Of a DNA stretch of 64,000 nucleotides, positions 22,926 to 32,268 are shown in pieces. The position numbers and the translations under genes were made by a program. The stretch's first letter is position 1; every line of letters starts with the position of its first letter. The DNA comes from JBBQVS01 sp964657325. GTDB taxonomy: Bacteria > Chloroflexota > Ktedonobacteria > Ktedonobacterales > Ktedonobacteraceae. The notes beneath the pieces were generated by a model. The model made no database searches, had not been told where the DNA came from, and saw only the letters and a program-made list of their open reading frames with translations. Location: assembly GCA_964657325.1 (NCBI GenBank), contig CAZZVE010000002.1:1-64000 (forward strand), given 5' to 3'.

Positions 22926-24536
22926 TTACCAGCCGATGCTCAGAGTCATGCTAGTCGGTGGATTCGCGTTCGGGAGAATTTTGACCGCACTTTGATCGTT
23001 CACATCGTCATAAGGAAATCCGTAGGCTCTATGGTCGATGCCAATCTGATGCCAGAATCCTGCATACTCGTTTTGGATGGAATTGATATAGTATGTGGCT
23101 GGGTTATACCAGTTCGCGGTATTCAGCGCGACACCTCTGTTCAATGCAGCGCATACCTCTGCCCCCAGTTCCAGTGCCTGAGAACTCATGCCCCCGGATG
23201 CTAGAGCACCTGAACATGCTAGAACATCGCTGCTAGTGGGTTTGTTCAGAAAGAATGGACCCGCACCATTGCGCGTAAATCGCAACTGACCATTGACCAC
23301 TCCCCCTGAGAAGGTAACGCCTTGACGAGTTAGTGTAAACGGGTTGGTAGCGTAGTAGTTCCACATCTGATCAATATATGTCTGCATATAGTTCGCTTGA
23401 CTACCACCGGGTGCGAAAGATGCAGACGAATGTGGAGCTAGAATTCGGTAAGGTGTGACGAGTGCTTGGAATGCTGGATTAACGGCGGCGGTATACTGAG
23501 AGTACACTTGATCTCTACTGAGAGTAATACCAACTGTCTGGTCATATCCAATAGCGGTTTGCTGTAAACGTGCAGTCATTGGAAACCCAAACATATCGAC
23601 CTGAGTGGTATTGCCTCCAAATGGAGTTACACCGTATTGATAGGCAAATTCATACCAATCGAAGTACACGTCAGCATTTGGATCGCTGGGATTACCGAGG
23701 TTTGGGCCGCCCCAACCACTGTCATCAGGTGCAATCGGAATATACATAGGCGATCCAAGCGAGAGATACATTCTTGCGCCGTCGAGATGAGTAGGTATCA
23801 TTACTGTACTCGTCTGATTCAGCGTAAAGGACATATTTGCATAGTTCACGCCATTTTTAGTCAAATGATTGGGTGCACTGGCATCCAGATGGTTGATATG
23901 AACGAGGGTTCCATCGGATCTCAAATACGACCATTGGCCTGGTGTGGCTTGACCCAGGATCATGACGTAGACCTGATTGTTTGCCCAAACTCCATGCGTA
24001 TTGTTCTGTATGATGAAGGGGAATGTTCCGTTGGTGCCGCCTCCAATAGTGGGTGTTGGTGTTATACCGCTTGCACCAGTAGGAGTTGGCGTTACACCAC
24101 CGCTACTTCCTGAACCGAACGTCCATGTGTAGTTGCTGGTGTCGTACTGCAAGCCAGCCTTCTGATAGGTAAAAGAGTAGGTAATTGCTTGTCCCGAACT
24201 CAAACCACTTGCTGTATATTCCCAGCGGGCCGTTCCATTGTTGTAAGTCATGTTGACGTTTTGCTGACCACCACCCGCAACACTATAGTGCAGAATCACA
24301 TAGCCTGCTGTCCAACCTGACGGTTGGAACCAGAAGAGGGCCTGTGTAGAACTACTGCTACTTGCTCCTTGGCTGAAATCGCTCGCATCCGCATGAACTC
24401 GGTGGATTCCTACTGTTGATACATACGCCAAGGTTCCAAACAGCATCAGGATGCATGAACAGGTAGTGAGTATGGCAACCTTGCGAGCAGAAAGTCTTCG
24501 ATGATGAATGAGAGAGCTTACATCTTTGTTTTCCAT
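22926..24536 (-). CDS. Secreted GH64 beta-1,3-glucanase with N-terminal CBM56
   Basis: Secreted enzyme cleaving beta-1,3-glucan, typically to laminaripentaose, 536 residues. Signal/anchor at about 18-50 (VAILTTCSCILMLFGTLAYV). A CBM56-like beta-glucan module at about 51-141 (QPSGWTAGYVILHYSVAGGG, YDTSNYTWTFG), a Thr/Pro linker, then GH64 from about 171: DGARMYLSLGSPMYIP, NPSDPNADVYFDWYEFA, TTQVDMFGFPM. The substrate-binding Glu/Asp of GH64 lie in this last block. AAGGAG is 12 bases before the ATG, a little far. Its CBM is a close relative of the two in the neighbouring GH16 protein. Confidence 0.9.
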   Translation of the reverse strand: MENKDVSSLIHHRRLSARKVAILTTCSCILMLFGTLAYVSTVGIHRVHADASDFSQGASSSSSTQALFWFQPSGWTAGYVILHYSVAGGGQQNVNMTYNNGTARWEYTASGLSSGQAITYSFTYQKAGLQYDTSNYTWTFGSGSSGGVTPTPTGASGITPTPTIGGGTNGTFPFIIQNNTHGVWANNQVYVMILGQATPGQWSYLRSDGTLVHINHLDASAPNHLTKNGVNYANMSFTLNQTSTVMIPTHLDGARMYLSLGSPMYIPIAPDDSGWGGPNLGNPSDPNADVYFDWYEFAYQYGVTPFGGNTTQVDMFGFPMTARLQQTAIGYDQTVGITLSRDQVYSQYTAAVNPAFQALVTPYRILAPHSSASFAPGGSQANYMQTYIDQMWNYYATNPFTLTRQGVTFSGGVVNGQLRFTRNGAGPFFLNKPTSSDVLACSGALASGGMSSQALELGAEVCAALNRGVALNTANWYNPATYYINSIQNEYAGFWHQIGIDHRAYGFPYDDVNDQSAVKILPNANPPTSMTLSIGW

Positions 24537-24668
24537 AAAGATGAGACGCTCCTTTCCTTCTATTGAAGTTGATATTTTCCCTTCCTGGAAAAGAAGCTAC
24601 CATGAGAACTTCCTCCGATACCCTTTTTCCAGGAGGGGAATTACACTAGGTGCAAGACGTTCTTCGCT

Positions 24669-25240
24669 TTATGGATGTGTCCATGAGTATGAGCCAGTAT
24701 CGTACTGGAGACCGCCTTTTTGATAGGTGAAGGAGTAGGTAACGGCATTGCCTGAATTGATACCTCCTGCTGTATACTCCCAGCGCGAGGCACCACTGTT
24801 ATAGGTCATATTGACGTTTTGCTGACCGCCACCTGCAACCGTATAATGGAGAATGACATAGCCCGCCGTCCAGCCACTGGGTTGGAAGGTAAACTGTGCT
24901 TGGCTCGATCCTGTGCTACTCACGCCCTGAGCGAAACCGCCGTTTGGAATGGGTGTTGGAGTCGGAGTCGATCCGAAGGTATAACTGTATGAGCCTGTAT
25001 CGTACTGAAGACCGCCTTTCTGGTAGGTGAATGAGTAGTTAATGACATTCCCTCGACTCAAGCCTCCTACTGTATACTCCCAACGCGAGGTACCACTGTT
25101 ATAGGTCATATTGACGTTTTGCTGACCGCCACCTGCAACCGTATAATGGAGGATGGCATAGCCTGCCGTCCAGCCGCTTGGCTGAAAGTTGATTTGTGCT
25201 TGACTGGTACCAACGTCACTCGCGCCCTGCGTAAAGCCGC
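24669..25240 (-). repeat. Tandem 300-bp duplication encoding CBM56
   Basis: About 24669-24940 and 24969-25240 match base for base over long runs, for example the block around 24790-24860 against 25090-25160, with a constant 300-base offset. A third, more diverged copy is in the GH64 gene near 24120-24370. This indicates recent in-frame duplication of a binding module. Confidence 0.8.
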
Positions 25241-26252
25241 TACCCGTTGGTGTTGTAGCTGTGGGAGTAGGTGCTGATGGAGTAGGTGTTACTCCACCAC
25301 TGGCGCCACCCGAAGTAGAAACCTGCACATTATCGACGATCATGGATACACCGGACTGGGTCGCGGCGGTTGGACCACCACCGAATGCATTCGGGAAGCC
25401 ACCACCCATCGCGAGGTCAAAGATGATGAAGAAACCGTGATCCACTGCGTTCGCCCATGTTGTCGCATCGACCTGATTAGCATTGACTGTGAAGTAGTTG
25501 GCACCATCGAGATACCAACGTATCTGCTCAGGTGACACACTTCTATCTACGATGACCGAGTACGTATGAAAGCTGGTCTGGCAACCAGGACACGCATGTT
25601 GTCCGCTACCAATACCAGTGGTTTCGTTGCAGGGACCGCCCGGATCAACACCACAGTGCAGGGTCCCGAAAACAGAACTGAGTCCATTGATATCTTCCAT
25701 CGTATCAATTTCACCGTCGTTAGGCCAGTTCTTGTCTACCCGATATTGTGCGCCTAGCATCCAGAATGCAGGCCAGTAGCCAGCCGCTGCTGCACCGGAG
25801 ACATTAGGCTGCTGAATGGAAGCACTCACTTGTAACTGACCACCCACAGGTGCCGCAAAATCCGCACGCTGTGTCTCAATGCGCCCCGATGTCCAGTTTC
25901 CACTAGCGTCTCGAAGAGCAGTTATCTTCAGATGACTGTTTCCATCTTGCTGCACATTCGCTGTGCTATTCGTCATGTTCTCGATTTCTCCGGTACCCCA
26001 ACCTGTTCCGGTATCGTAGCGCCAATTGTTGGTATCAACGCCTGTGCCAGCACCGCCGTTGAAATCGTCACTAAAGATGGGCGTCCAAGCTGTGGCTGCG
26101 TGGGCTTTGTGTATCCCACGAGAAGAGACGACGCTTATGGCTGCAACCGCCAATGTTACTACCAGCAACAGCAATGTTGCAACACGAAGCGTCCCGAACG
26201 TCCGGTGTTGTTGAATACCGGTTGTCTGTTCCCCTTGAGGAAACCTGTACAT
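24669..26252 (-). CDS. Secreted GH16 endo-beta-1,3-glucanase with two CBM56 modules
   Basis: Secreted laminarinase-type enzyme, 527 residues. Signal at about 20-52 ending AHA. GH16 domain about 53-318: WGTGEIENM, YWPAFWMLG, catalytic EIDTMED with Glu181, Asp183, Glu186. A Thr/Pro linker precedes two tandem CBM56 modules (about 344-430 and 440-527), each with QPSGWTAGY, GGGQQNVNMTYNSG and YQKGGLQYDTGSY. The modules are near-identical at DNA level with a 300-base period. AAAGGGG precedes the start. Confidence 0.92.
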   Translation of the reverse strand: MYRFPQGEQTTGIQQHRTFGTLRVATLLLLVVTLAVAAISVVSSRGIHKAHAATAWTPIFSDDFNGGAGTGVDTNNWRYDTGTGWGTGEIENMTNSTANVQQDGNSHLKITALRDASGNWTSGRIETQRADFAAPVGGQLQVSASIQQPNVSGAAAAGYWPAFWMLGAQYRVDKNWPNDGEIDTMEDINGLSSVFGTLHCGVDPGGPCNETTGIGSGQHACPGCQTSFHTYSVIVDRSVSPEQIRWYLDGANYFTVNANQVDATTWANAVDHGFFIIFDLAMGGGFPNAFGGGPTAATQSGVSMIVDNVQVSTSGGASGGVTPTPSAPTPTATTPTGSGFTQGASDVGTSQAQINFQPSGWTAGYAILHYTVAGGGQQNVNMTYNSGTSRWEYTVGGLSRGNVINYSFTYQKGGLQYDTGSYSYTFGSTPTPTPIPNGGFAQGVSSTGSSQAQFTFQPSGWTAGYVILHYTVAGGGQQNVNMTYNSGASRWEYTAGGINSGNAVTYSFTYQKGGLQYDTGSYSWTHP

Positions 26253-26337
26253 GAATTACCCCTTTCCAATACATGTTGGGACGTAGAGAAGCAAGCACAT
26301 TCTCACCTCTCACTAGACAAAAGTAGCTATCGAATGC

Positions 26338-26357
26338 GGAAACCGAAGTTAGTTTCC
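26338..26357 (-). promoter_or_regulatory. Putative LacI-type operator before GH16 gene
   Basis: GGAAAC-N8-GTTTCC, containing the GAAACCG half-site of the 27697-27712 operator, about 85 bases upstream of the GH16 start. Suggests control by LacI regulator 2 next door. Imperfect, so tentative. Confidence 0.4.
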
Positions 26358-26479
26358 ACAAGAAGCGTGTCGAAAGTAGAACAAGAAGACAACATGACAA
26401 CAGTACTTACTTCTCCACAAAGACCAGAGGAGAATACCGCAAGTATTGTATTTCTTCATCAAAAAGGAGAGAGTTGGTG

Positions 26480-27586
26480 CTACAACCCAATCGAGAGAGG
26501 TCGTGGAGCACCACTCGATGCTCGCACAACCAGGTGCGTTGGGAGCCGGATACGCGGAGTGGTACTTGCTTGGCTCTCCTCAAAGGAGTGCTTTAGTCCT
26601 TGTTGCATAGTTCGTTTATGCGATCCTTTCTCCATGCTCTGATTCTGGTCAATCATGGTGATGAGGACTTCGAGGGCTTTGCGTCCCATCTCGGAAAATG
26701 GTTGGTGAATGGTTGTGAGAGCGGGCCGTATGTGGGCTGAGAAATTATTATCGTCAAAGCCAACAACCGCGATCTCTTCTGGTACAGATATGCCCCGTTG
26801 CTCAGCAACTTCTAAGACACCGTATGCCATTTGATCATTAGCAACGAAGACGGCTGTTGGCCAGTCCTGCCTGTCACGTGAGAAGAGTGTAGTGGCGCAC
26901 CGACGGCCAGTTGCAGGCTCAAACGTCCCCTGCAAAAGAAGTGTTGGATCAAGAGAAATTCCAGCATCCTGTAACGCTTGGCAATACCCCTGAAACCGTT
27001 CAACAGCACAAAAGAAATTCTGAGGACCTAAAATATGAGCAATACGTCGATGTCCAAGGTCGAGTAAATGGCGTGTGGCCTCATATGCGCTAGAAATGTT
27101 GTCAACACCGATCCAAGGAAGAGTCGCTGGTTCTGCCTGGTCATCAATGGTGACGAGCGGAAACCCGTGTTGGAAGCGGTGTCTAAGATGATGTGCCAGT
27201 TCACCAGGGAAAATGGCGAGGAGACCTGCAACCATCTTCATACTCAGAATGCGGTCAAGCACGTCGGAGTGGTTGCGTTCAAAACCAGTGCTGTATAACA
27301 CGATTTCATAATTGGTGCTTTCTGTGTATTCAGCAACACCATGCATGATTTCGGGAACGGAAGGCCATGTTAATGGAGGAGCAAGCACACCAATCAAGCG
27401 CGTATGACCACCCGCCAGTCCAATAGCGGTTACGCTAGGAACGAAATCATACTCTTGCACGACGCGTTGCACGCGTTCGCGTAAAAGAGCATTCACGGAT
27501 GGATGATGGTTAAGAACACGCGAGACCGTTGCCTTTGAGACCCCTGCAAGACGTGCAATGTCCTGAATCGTCATCGTATTATGCAT
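26480..27586 (-). CDS. LacI-family regulator 2
   Basis: Repressor of 368 residues with helix-turn-helix IQDIARLAGVSKATVSRVLN near 6-25 and sensor motifs LGHRRIAHILGP, AVFVANDQMAYGVL, VGFDDNNFSAHI. Paralogue of regulator 1. I start at ATG 27586 (MHNTMTIQD) because AGGAGG lies eight bases upstream; the longer frame would add 34 unrelated residues and run into the promoter. Adjacent to the GH16, GH64 and GH18 genes, so it probably governs extracellular glucanases. Confidence 0.9.
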   Translation of the reverse strand: MHNTMTIQDIARLAGVSKATVSRVLNHHPSVNALLRERVQRVVQEYDFVPSVTAIGLAGGHTRLIGVLAPPLTWPSVPEIMHGVAEYTESTNYEIVLYSTGFERNHSDVLDRILSMKMVAGLLAIFPGELAHHLRHRFQHGFPLVTIDDQAEPATLPWIGVDNISSAYEATRHLLDLGHRRIAHILGPQNFFCAVERFQGYCQALQDAGISLDPTLLLQGTFEPATGRRCATTLFSRDRQDWPTAVFVANDQMAYGVLEVAEQRGISVPEEIAVVGFDDNNFSAHIRPALTTIHQPFSEMGRKALEVLITMIDQNQSMEKGSHKRTMQQGLKHSFEESQASTTPRIRLPTHLVVRASSGAPRPLSIGL

Positions 27587-27687
27587 GCTACCAGCCTCCT
27601 TGTTTCTCTGCACTATTCGGCAGAAAAACTGTGCTTTTTGCATCGGTGCAATTTGCATGTACGAAACATGTTTGCTTCGATATAGCA

Positions 27688-27716
27688 ACTGTAAATCAGA
27701 AACCGGTTTCTGTCAA
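27688..27716 (-). promoter_or_regulatory. Promoter with perfect LacI operator in its spacer
   Basis: Minus strand -35 TTGACA (27711-27716), 17-base spacer, -10 TACAGT (27688-27693). The perfect 16-bp palindrome CAGAAACCGGTTTCTG (27697-27712) fills the spacer, a classic repression geometry for a LacI protein controlling its own gene. Confidence 0.8.
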
Positions 27717-27799
27717 TAGTACAATGGAGAAGTACACCAAATTGCCTATAGATATAAAAGGTCTTAACCTTACATTCAAACTATTGTCTTTTCTCTAGC

Positions 27800-28648
27800 T
27801 CAGCCTTGGTCCCACCCTCTGCGTTTCAGCATTCCAGCGGCTATAGGTGCATCTACATAGTACTGCTGACGAACTAAATGGTGCATACGTTGCAGAATCA
27901 TACGATCCACCAGTGCTGGGAAATGACGAGCTAAGCCAATTTCTAATTGGCCCTGACGTGTAGTGGCAATGTCTCGACGTGGCTTACCGGTACAGGCTCG
28001 CACGGTGGTAGTAATCATGGCACTCAGTGGCTCCTCGCGCACCAGTCCTTCGAGTGACACACCAGCCCTCTCAGCATGACTATGAATGGGTGTTTTGATG
28101 TAGCCAGGGTAGATCGTTGTAACTCCAACATGACTCCCATATTCTAAACGTAATACATCCGACCATGCAGAAAGAGCACGTTTACTGGCTGAGTAGGCCA
28201 CCGCAAAGGGCACATTGGCAAAGGCTAGGCCGGAGGCAACGTTGATGATTCGTCCACGCGACTCAATCAGTGCTGGTAAGGCATAACCAGCCACGCGCCA
28301 TGGACCAAGCAGGTTAATTTCGAGTGACTGCATGACGCTCTCATCAGGTGGTGTACCTGCATCTTGGAGTAGTCCAACACCAGCGGTGTTAATCAGTATG
28401 TCAAGTCCACCAAGCTCTACAATGATCTGCTGTACGGCTAATCGTACAGCCTCATCATCAGTGATATCCGCAGCGACAATTCCAGGCCCGCTCACGCGAT
28501 CAATGCCCATGACCTGCGCACCTCGCTCGCGTAGTGCCTGCGCAATACCACTTCCAAAGGAACCGGCTGCCCCAACAACGAGAATTCGACTTTGTGCAAG
28601 ACTTCGCCAGGTTGCTATACCAGCCTTGCGCGTGATAGTTCGAGACAT
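27800..28648 (-). CDS. Short-chain dehydrogenase/reductase 1
   Basis: NAD(P)-dependent oxidoreductase of 282 residues. Rossmann motif VVGAAGSFGSGIA near 26-38, NTAGVG, catalytic Ser in NVASG and YSASK. About 40 extra C-terminal residues (MILQRMHHLVRQQYYVD) resemble SDRs acting on lipophilic or steroid-like alcohols, but the substrate is not determinable. AGGAGG is seven bases before the ATG. Same strand as SDR2 (83-base gap), the ADH and the MFS carrier. Confidence 0.85.
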   Translation of the reverse strand: MSRTITRKAGIATWRSLAQSRILVVGAAGSFGSGIAQALRERGAQVMGIDRVSGPGIVAADITDDEAVRLAVQQIIVELGGLDILINTAGVGLLQDAGTPPDESVMQSLEINLLGPWRVAGYALPALIESRGRIINVASGLAFANVPFAVAYSASKRALSAWSDVLRLEYGSHVGVTTIYPGYIKTPIHSHAERAGVSLEGLVREEPLSAMITTTVRACTGKPRRDIATTRQGQLEIGLARHFPALVDRMILQRMHHLVRQQYYVDAPIAAGMLKRRGWDQG

Positions 28649-28731
28649 GCTAAATCCTCCTATTCACCTGAATGATTCGATAATCTTCACGCTCTGCGTT
28701 TTTCTCCTTGTAAACCATAGTTGTTCTCGTA

Positions 28732-29487
28732 TTAGCGAACATAGCTCGCTCCATTGATATCTATTGTGGTGCCAGTAGCATGTTTTGCCAGCCCTGTTGC
28801 AAGAAACAAGACCACGTTGGCAACATCCTGCGGTTGAGCGACCTCCCCCAAACCTGTATCAGTGGCAGCAGCCTCCACTCCGACTTCTTCGGCGAACACC
28901 TTGTTAAAGGATGTGTCTACGTAGCCTGGCGCAAGAGCAAAAGCTGTCACTCCCTGACGACCGTTTTGTCGGGCAATAGTGCGTGTCATCGCAACCACTC
29001 CTGCTTTCGCAGCCGCATAATGCCAGTAGTCAGGGTCTTCGCCACGGAAGGCTGCACGACTCGCCATATTAATGATGATCCCGCCCTCAACTTGTTTTGT
29101 GTAGGTTGCGATTGCTTCTCTAGCGAGAATTGCTGGAGCTTTCAGGTTCACCGCGAGCGACACGTCCCATACACGAAGCCAATCATCCAGTGTTGCATTC
29201 AGCGGAGCAGGAGGATAAATACCAGCATTGTTGACGAGAACGTCAATGCTTCCATGAACCTGCAACGCTCTTGTCCATAAATTGGCAACTTCCACAGGAT
29301 TTCTCAGGTCAGCAGGTAACGGATGTGCAGCCTCACCAAGCTCCTGCGCTAGAAGAGTAATTCCTTCACTGTTTACGTCATGAATCAAAGCTTTGCCACC
29401 ACCTGCAACCACTCCACGAGCAATGGCAGAGCCGATACCACCAGCAGCCCCTGTGATAAGCACAATGCGGTTATCGAGACGTATCAT
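28732..29487 (-). CDS. Short-chain dehydrogenase/reductase 2
   Basis: Classical SDR, 251 residues: ITGAAGGIGSAIA at 11-23, NNAGIYPP, NMASRAAF with the catalytic Ser, YAAAKAG, and C-terminal TIDINGASYVR. Close to the 3-oxoacyl-ACP-reductase-like/glucose dehydrogenase group. GGAGG precedes the ATG. Probably oxidises a hydroxyl in the same pathway as its neighbours. Confidence 0.87.
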   Translation of the reverse strand: MIRLDNRIVLITGAAGGIGSAIARGVVAGGGKALIHDVNSEGITLLAQELGEAAHPLPADLRNPVEVANLWTRALQVHGSIDVLVNNAGIYPPAPLNATLDDWLRVWDVSLAVNLKAPAILAREAIATYTKQVEGGIIINMASRAAFRGEDPDYWHYAAAKAGVVAMTRTIARQNGRQGVTAFALAPGYVDTSFNKVFAEEVGVEAAATDTGLGEVAQPQDVANVVLFLATGLAKHATGTTIDINGASYVR

Positions 29488-29615
29488 GTGTAAGACCTCC
29501 GAAGCAATAAAGATGTGAAGCCAATATTAACATGGCCTCGTAAATAACGCTCTCTGTTCCTTGTAAAAGGTATTATTATGATTGTGGATCACAGCGTATA
29601 GATTTCGAGCTATAG

Positions 29616-30635
29616 CTACGATTGTTGTATGATGATCTTAATGCCCTCGCGTGAACGTAGCGTTTCCAGCGCACGCTCATACTCTTCGAGAGCATACGCA
29701 TGTGTGACCATTTCGTTAACCTTCACCGTGTGACTTTTGAGATAGGACAGTGCTCTGTCGAAGCAATGCGTCTGTGCAAAGGAGCCAACAATGGTTAGTT
29801 GCTTCTGGAAAATCTCATAGGGACTCCAATTGAGACGTGCATCAGATGGATACACACCATAGACAACGACATGTCCTCCGGGACCGACATACTCCAGTGC
29901 TTCATTACATAGTTGGGGCGAGCCAGTTGCTTCAATTACATAATCGAAGCCTCTCCGATGCTCCTGTAACAGGCGAGCACGATGCGATTGTGAATTCTTG
30001 CGGTCGATTGGCACCACGTCGTCAGCCGCCAAGCGTGAGACAAGATCAAGTTTGGGGCCAGCAGGTGCGGCAACTGTAAGATGGGCGGCTCCATTCAATT
30101 TCAGCAACTGAGCTAGAATGATTCCTGTAGGTCCAGCACCAAAGAGCAAGACCGAACTGCCGGGTTTGAGAGCAATGAGGTCCATCCCATGAACGGCACA
30201 TGCTGTTGGCTCAACGAGGGCAGCCTCTTGCCACGTCAGATGCTCAAGCGCGAAGACCTTCTCGGCCTTTATCGCAATATATTCTGCCTGTCCACCTGAA
30301 ATATTGACCCCATGCGAGAGAAAGTTTTCACAGAACAAGGGCTGATCACGTCGGCAGTAGAAGCAGTGTCCACACAATTCAGTGTTATCAGCAACTACTC
30401 TTTCTCCTACCTTCACGCTCTCGACAGCAGGGCCAACACTGATGACCTCTCCGGCAAATTCATGCCCTGGAATGAGTGGAAATGCGGCGAGAAATTCCCC
30501 TTCGTGAATGTGCAGATCGGTCCCACAAATACCACATGAGCGTACACGAATGAGCACTTCATCAGATGCTATCTCTGGCATTGGCACCTCTCGATAATGT
30601 ACTTGTCGAGGGGCATCATAGATAATTGCTTTCAT
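29616..30635 (-). CDS. Zinc-dependent alcohol dehydrogenase (MDR family) A
   Basis: Medium-chain dehydrogenase of 339 residues in the threonine/sorbitol/butanediol dehydrogenase group. Catalytic zinc ligands in CGICGTD and GHEFAGEV, structural zinc cysteines in ELCGHCFYCRRDQPLFC, Rossmann GAGPTGI. GAGAGG four bases before the ATG. Preceded by a 215-base gap from the MFS gene on the same strand. Confidence 0.88.
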   Translation of the reverse strand: MKAIIYDAPRQVHYREVPMPEIASDEVLIRVRSCGICGTDLHIHEGEFLAAFPLIPGHEFAGEVISVGPAVESVKVGERVVADNTELCGHCFYCRRDQPLFCENFLSHGVNISGGQAEYIAIKAEKVFALEHLTWQEAALVEPTACAVHGMDLIALKPGSSVLLFGAGPTGIILAQLLKLNGAAHLTVAAPAGPKLDLVSRLAADDVVPIDRKNSQSHRARLLQEHRRGFDYVIEATGSPQLCNEALEYVGPGGHVVVYGVYPSDARLNWSPYEIFQKQLTIVGSFAQTHCFDRALSYLKSHTVKVNEMVTHAYALEEYERALETLRSREGIKIIIQQS

Positions 30636-30767
30636 TTAACCTCTCCAAACCGTTCAAGATCATAGTCAACCGAATCTATGAGGGTGATAGTTTGCTCGAT
30701 AAGGTGTAGTTGATACAACGGCTGTGTTACTAAAAGAACTATGTATGGTGGCTCAAAAGTTTGAGTT

Positions 30768-30815
30768 GCTCTCGTACACATCCTACTCAGTTGTGAATAC
30801 AATGTGTAGGAGAGC
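30768..30815 (-). terminator. Stem-loop after the MFS gene
   Basis: Arms 30768-30780 and 30803-30815 (13 bp, one mismatch) with a 22-base loop, starting about 35 bases after the MFS stop on the minus strand. A small palindrome CTCAAA-AG-TTTGAG follows at 30752-30765. No T-run; it may separate MFS from ADH transcription. Confidence 0.4.
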
Positions 30816-30850
30816 GTCGGATAGAAGTTAGCGTTTAAAGCTTGAATAAA

Positions 30851-32215
30851 CTATGCTGTTTCAATGCTTCCTACACGCTCCTGGGTTGCCACACGAGTAC
30901 GCCTTGTACTCCAATAGCCTGAGACCACGAAGATTGTGGGGAAGAAGACGACCAGACCGCCGATGCAAACCCACCACCATGTGGCCCACTGTGAGCCATT
31001 CTGGGCGTTGGTTACAACGAACGAGAAGGCTAGCGTTGAGAGCACGACAACCATACGCAGAATAAAACCTTCAACCGCCATGCCAGTTCCGATGAGTGCC
31101 GGGTTGATGTCTTCAATGGTTTCCGTGTAGGCAGCCATCCAGGTCACATAGCCAACAGCCATCGTGATACCGAACAGACTAAGGAAAACAGTTATCAACC
31201 CACTACTGGTGGGTACGCCAATTCTGCTGATGAAGAGGATGGTAACGATAATTGTTGCGATACAACCGCCGAGCATGTAGGGCTTGCGCACGAGCGTCTT
31301 ATCAGAGATGAAGCCAATCAGGATCGCGGCAACCACGTTGACAAGCCAAAAGATGCTGACAAGTCCATTTGCCTCAGCGATGGTGAATTTGAAGATACTG
31401 ACCAGATAGAGTGGGAAGAAGCCTACCGCGGCATAGTAGATAAGCAGATAGACACTGATACCGAAGGCACTGACGATTAAGCGAGGATTGAGCATTTGTC
31501 GCCACGGATGCTCTATCGCCTTTTCGACATCAATAGTGTTCGCGCGACTCTCGATAGTGGCTTTTTCCTGTAGAGTGTTCATCACTTGATCGCGCATTCC
31601 TGGTGAGAGTTCACGCAGGAAGAGAAAGCACACGATAGAGATAACAACGCCCACAATGCCGGCAATAACGTACTGAGACTGCCAGGTACCGTACGTTGTA
31701 AGTGTTCGACTAGCTACCGTAGTTGCCAGGACGCTGCCCCCTACGGGGCCGACAGTCCAGAAGCCCATCGCGAGCGCACGTCCGAAGCGAGGCGAGAAGT
31801 CACGTACTAGCGCAGGTGTGGCGACCAGGATGATCCCTTCGACAAAGCCTAATACACAGATACCCAGTAAGAACAGCCAGAATACATTCAGAAACGACAT
31901 GATGATAGTTCCAACACCAGTGATAAGCAGACCATAAACGATGAGGTTGCTGCGTCCTATACGGTCCGATAGGCTACCGAAGATGGCGGAGATGGCTCCA
32001 ATCAAGTTGCTGAGAAGCAAGATGAATGTATAAGTGGAGACGCTGAGTTTAAACGATACTAAAATGAGAGGTGCTACAGAGGAAAGAACATATGACTCGT
32101 AGTAAAGCATGATGGTGGCGATGACAGCTAGAGCGAGATACCAGATGCGCCAGCCGTTGGTAGGATAATGCTCCAGAAAGCGGTGTCCAGCTCCGATTTG
32201 CAGAGTGCTGTTCAT
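30851..32215 (-). CDS. MFS transporter
   Basis: Secondary carrier of 454 residues with about 12 hydrophobic segments, MFS motif A variant GSLSDRIGRSNLIVYG near residue 80 and a charged central loop (LQEKATIESRANTIDVEKA). Looks like the metabolite:proton symporter group used for organic acids, aromatic acids or sugars. AAGGAGG lies seven bases before the ATG. It is the last gene before the assembly gap, so its upstream context is uncertain. Confidence 0.87.
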   Translation of the reverse strand: MNSTLQIGAGHRFLEHYPTNGWRIWYLALAVIATIMLYYESYVLSSVAPLILVSFKLSVSTYTFILLLSNLIGAISAIFGSLSDRIGRSNLIVYGLLITGVGTIIMSFLNVFWLFLLGICVLGFVEGIILVATPALVRDFSPRFGRALAMGFWTVGPVGGSVLATTVASRTLTTYGTWQSQYVIAGIVGVVISIVCFLFLRELSPGMRDQVMNTLQEKATIESRANTIDVEKAIEHPWRQMLNPRLIVSAFGISVYLLIYYAAVGFFPLYLVSIFKFTIAEANGLVSIFWLVNVVAAILIGFISDKTLVRKPYMLGGCIATIIVTILFISRIGVPTSSGLITVFLSLFGITMAVGYVTWMAAYTETIEDINPALIGTGMAVEGFILRMVVVLSTLAFSFVVTNAQNGSQWATWWWVCIGGLVVFFPTIFVVSGYWSTRRTRVATQERVGSIETA

Positions 32216-32268
32216 GAGAAACCTCCTTGATACCCGTTAGCTAGTACTACTGTGTACTAACAAGTTCA

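Noticed and set aside
24669..25240. CRISPR-like or minisatellite repeat
   Set aside because: The 300-base period is in frame and encodes two complete CBM56 modules.
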